Assembly: GCA_012032965.1 (NCBI GenBank)
Contig: JAAUPT010000087.1
Span: 1-7,115, forward strand
Direction: 5' to 3'
DNA from: Nitrospira sp.
GTDB lineage: Bacteria > Nitrospirota > Nitrospiria > Nitrospirales > Nitrospiraceae
DNA length: 7,115 nucleotides
Numbering within the stretch: the first letter of the stretch is position 1; the number at the start of each line of letters is the position of its first letter. Positions 5,979 through 7,115 of this stretch are shown here, piece after piece. The notes beneath the pieces were generated by a model. The model saw only the letters and a list, made by a program, of their open reading frames with translations, was not told the DNA's origin and ran no database searches. Position numbers and translations under genes: made by a program.

Positions 5979-7016
5979 CTATTCTGGGAACAACACCACT
6001 TTGCCGCACTGCCCCGATTGAATCAACTCAAACCCGGTCGCGAACTCGCTCAGTGGAAATGAATGCGTGATGACCGGCCGAATATCGAGGCCTGCTTTAA
6101 AAAGGCCTGCCAACCGATACCAAGTCTCAAAGAGGCGTCGGCCGGTGATCCCATACACACGGATACCCTTAAAAATGATTTCGTTCGGCAGATCGAAGCA
6201 GACGGAACCGGTCGAAATGCCGAAAAGAGTCACGCGCCCACCATTCTTCACGGCTTGAAAGGCCTGGTGCAGAGCCGTGGGATTTCCTGACATCTCCAGC
6301 GCGGCATCAACTCCTTCCCCGGCTGTGATATCGAGGATGGCGGCCGCAATCTGTTCAGGCGAGTCAACCTGCGCATTGAAGGCATGGTCCACCCCAACCT
6401 GCTTCGCCAAACCCAGCCGATAGTCACTGACATCCGATGCGATGATCGTGGCCGCACCAGCTATCCGTGCCACGGCAGCGGCAAACAGGCCTGTTGGTCC
6501 ACACCCCGTAATCAACACCGTATGCCCGGTTAGATCTTCAGCAAGCGCCGCGTCAACGGCATTGCCGAGCGGCTCCTGTACACAGGCGAGCTCGGGTGGG
6601 ATCTGCGGATCTGTCCGCCACAAGACATTTTCAGGCAATGTGACATATTGCGCATACGATCCGTCTCGATCGATCCCCAGAATTTTGTAGTTCTTGCACA
6701 CGTGCGCCTGGCCCGTGCGGCATTGAAAGCACGCTCCGCACGTCAGATGCGATTCGGCGGCGACATACTCCCCAACCTTGATGAGAGACACGTCACGCCC
6801 CACCTCCACAACGTGGCCGCACAGTTCATGACCGATAATCCGGGGGGGATGGATCCGCCGCTGCGCCCATTCGTCCCAGCGATAAATATGGACGTCCGTT
6901 CCACACAGTGAGGTGGCCGCTATTTTCACGACGGCATCATGGGGACCCGGCGTGGGGTCGGCCCATGTGGTGAAGGTTAAACCTGGCCTCGCGGTGCTTT
7001 TGACGAGGGCTTTCAT
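5979..7016 (-). CDS. tdh: L-threonine 3-dehydrogenase, zinc-dependent MDR family
   Basis: Tdh oxidises L-threonine to 2-amino-3-ketobutyrate with NAD+, feeding Kbl. The 345-residue product is a typical medium-chain dehydrogenase. The N-terminal catalytic domain has C38 in SLCGTDVHIYRWDEW, with T40, D41 and H43 as in E. coli Tdh, and the zinc motif GHE (H63, E64). Structural zinc cysteines are C93, C96, C99 and C107. The coenzyme domain has GCGPTG (171-176) and a later acidic residue in ASDVSDYRL, consistent with NAD+. TGRRLFETWY and the end SGQCGKVVLFPE match the Tdh family. The gene is complete in one frame. ATG 7016 (MKALVKSTARPGL) is chosen because it aligns with known Tdh starts; the frame stays open upstream but that sequence is not Tdh-like. 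No Shine-Dalgarno is seen, and a -10-like element lies just upstream. The gene is followed by kbl after 49 nt. Confidence 0.96.
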   Translation of the reverse strand: MKALVKSTARPGLTFTTWADPTPGPHDAVVKIAATSLCGTDVHIYRWDEWAQRRIHPPRIIGHELCGHVVEVGRDVSLIKVGEYVAAESHLTCGACFQCRTGQAHVCKNYKILGIDRDGSYAQYVTLPENVLWRTDPQIPPELACVQEPLGNAVDAALAEDLTGHTVLITGCGPTGLFAAAVARIAGAATIIASDVSDYRLGLAKQVGVDHAFNAQVDSPEQIAAAILDITAGEGVDAALEMSGNPTALHQAFQAVKNGGRVTLFGISTGSVCFDLPNEIIFKGIRVYGITGRRLFETWYRLAGLFKAGLDIRPVITHSFPLSEFATGFELIQSGQCGKVVLFPE

Positions 7017-7024
7017 GCATGCAT

Positions 7025-7033
7025 TGTATACCA
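7025..7033 (-). promoter_or_regulatory. tdh: Extended -10-like element immediately upstream of tdh
   Basis: The minus strand reads TGGTATACA, a TGn plus TATA-type hexamer (7030-7025). No good -35 is found 17 nt upstream (TAGGGT). Transcription from it would start around 7018-7016, essentially at the tdh ATG, implying a leaderless or nearly leaderless mRNA. This agrees with the absence of a Shine-Dalgarno before tdh. Confidence 0.35.
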
Positions 7034-7050
7034 GGTTCAACCGTTGGACC

Positions 7051-7115
7051 CTATGTTTCAATGAAAGAAACGAGTTGCGCCGTGGTCTCAGCGATGGGTA
7101 GGATGCCCAAAGCAT
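7051..7115 (-). CDS. Possible C-terminal tail of an upstream gene (partial)
   Basis: A minus-strand frame open from the window edge ends at TAG (7053-7051), 34 nt before the tdh start. Its last 20 residues, ALGILPIAETTAQLVSFIET, look protein-like, with alternating hydrophobic and polar positions. Twenty open codons are not statistically telling, and two other readings of the region exist, so this is a tentative call. I do not recognise the family. Confidence 0.3.
   Translation of the reverse strand, partial: ALGILPIAETTAQLVSFIET

Noticed and set aside
313..7101. Numerous plus-strand reading frames of 60-220 codons
   Set aside because: They lie opposite well-recognised minus-strand genes, show no family-like motifs and mostly lack ribosome binding sites; they are shadows of the coding strand.
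7017..7115. Extension of tdh upstream to the window edge (33 more residues)
   Set aside because: The extra residues are unlike any Tdh N-terminus, whereas MKAL at 7016 matches the known family start exactly.
7061..7115. Plus-strand frame starting ATG AAA GAA at 7061 and open to the edge
   Set aside because: Only 18 codons are visible, there is no ribosome site, and it overlaps the possible tail of a minus-strand gene; nothing supports it.

Overview
The window is a compact bacterial chromosomal segment in which every supportable gene lies on the minus strand, so transcription runs from high to low coordinates. No rRNA, tRNA, CRISPR array or mobile element is visible. GC content is moderately high. 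The protein style and the order rplI-glyA-nrdR fit a Gram-negative environmental bacterium. My best guess is a Nitrospira-like member of the Nitrospirota, from general resemblance only; no search was run.

In transcription order the first block (about 7115 to 4737) holds a possible 20-codon tail of an upstream gene, then tdh (L-threonine 3-dehydrogenase) and kbl (2-amino-3-ketobutyrate CoA ligase). Together these two enzymes cleave threonine to glycine and acetyl-CoA. The kbl gene is split over three reading frames by two apparent single-base insertions. Next comes a small gene for an exported protein with two cysteines in the mature part (4568 to 4107). A convincing sigma70-type promoter (4058 to 4030) then drives a second block: rplI (ribosomal protein L9), glyA (serine hydroxymethyltransferase, with one apparent single-base insertion in an A6 run) and nrdR (repressor of ribonucleotide reductase genes). 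The last block, 110 nt downstream of nrdR, is a two-component pair. It consists of a soluble histidine kinase with an N-terminal Rossmann-type nucleotide-binding domain, and a NarL/FixJ-type response regulator that overlaps the kinase gene by 14 nt and is cut by the window edge.

Two themes stand out. First, glycine metabolism: tdh, kbl and glyA link threonine, glycine, serine and one-carbon units. The two PLP enzymes of the set are exactly the genes carrying frameshifts, all in the same direction. Sequencing or assembly error is the simplest explanation, because the code on both sides of each break is well conserved. Second, the kinase replaces the usual PAS, GAF or periplasmic sensor with what looks like a dinucleotide- or CoA-binding fold, which suggests direct sensing of redox or metabolic state. 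This is the most interesting element of the window.
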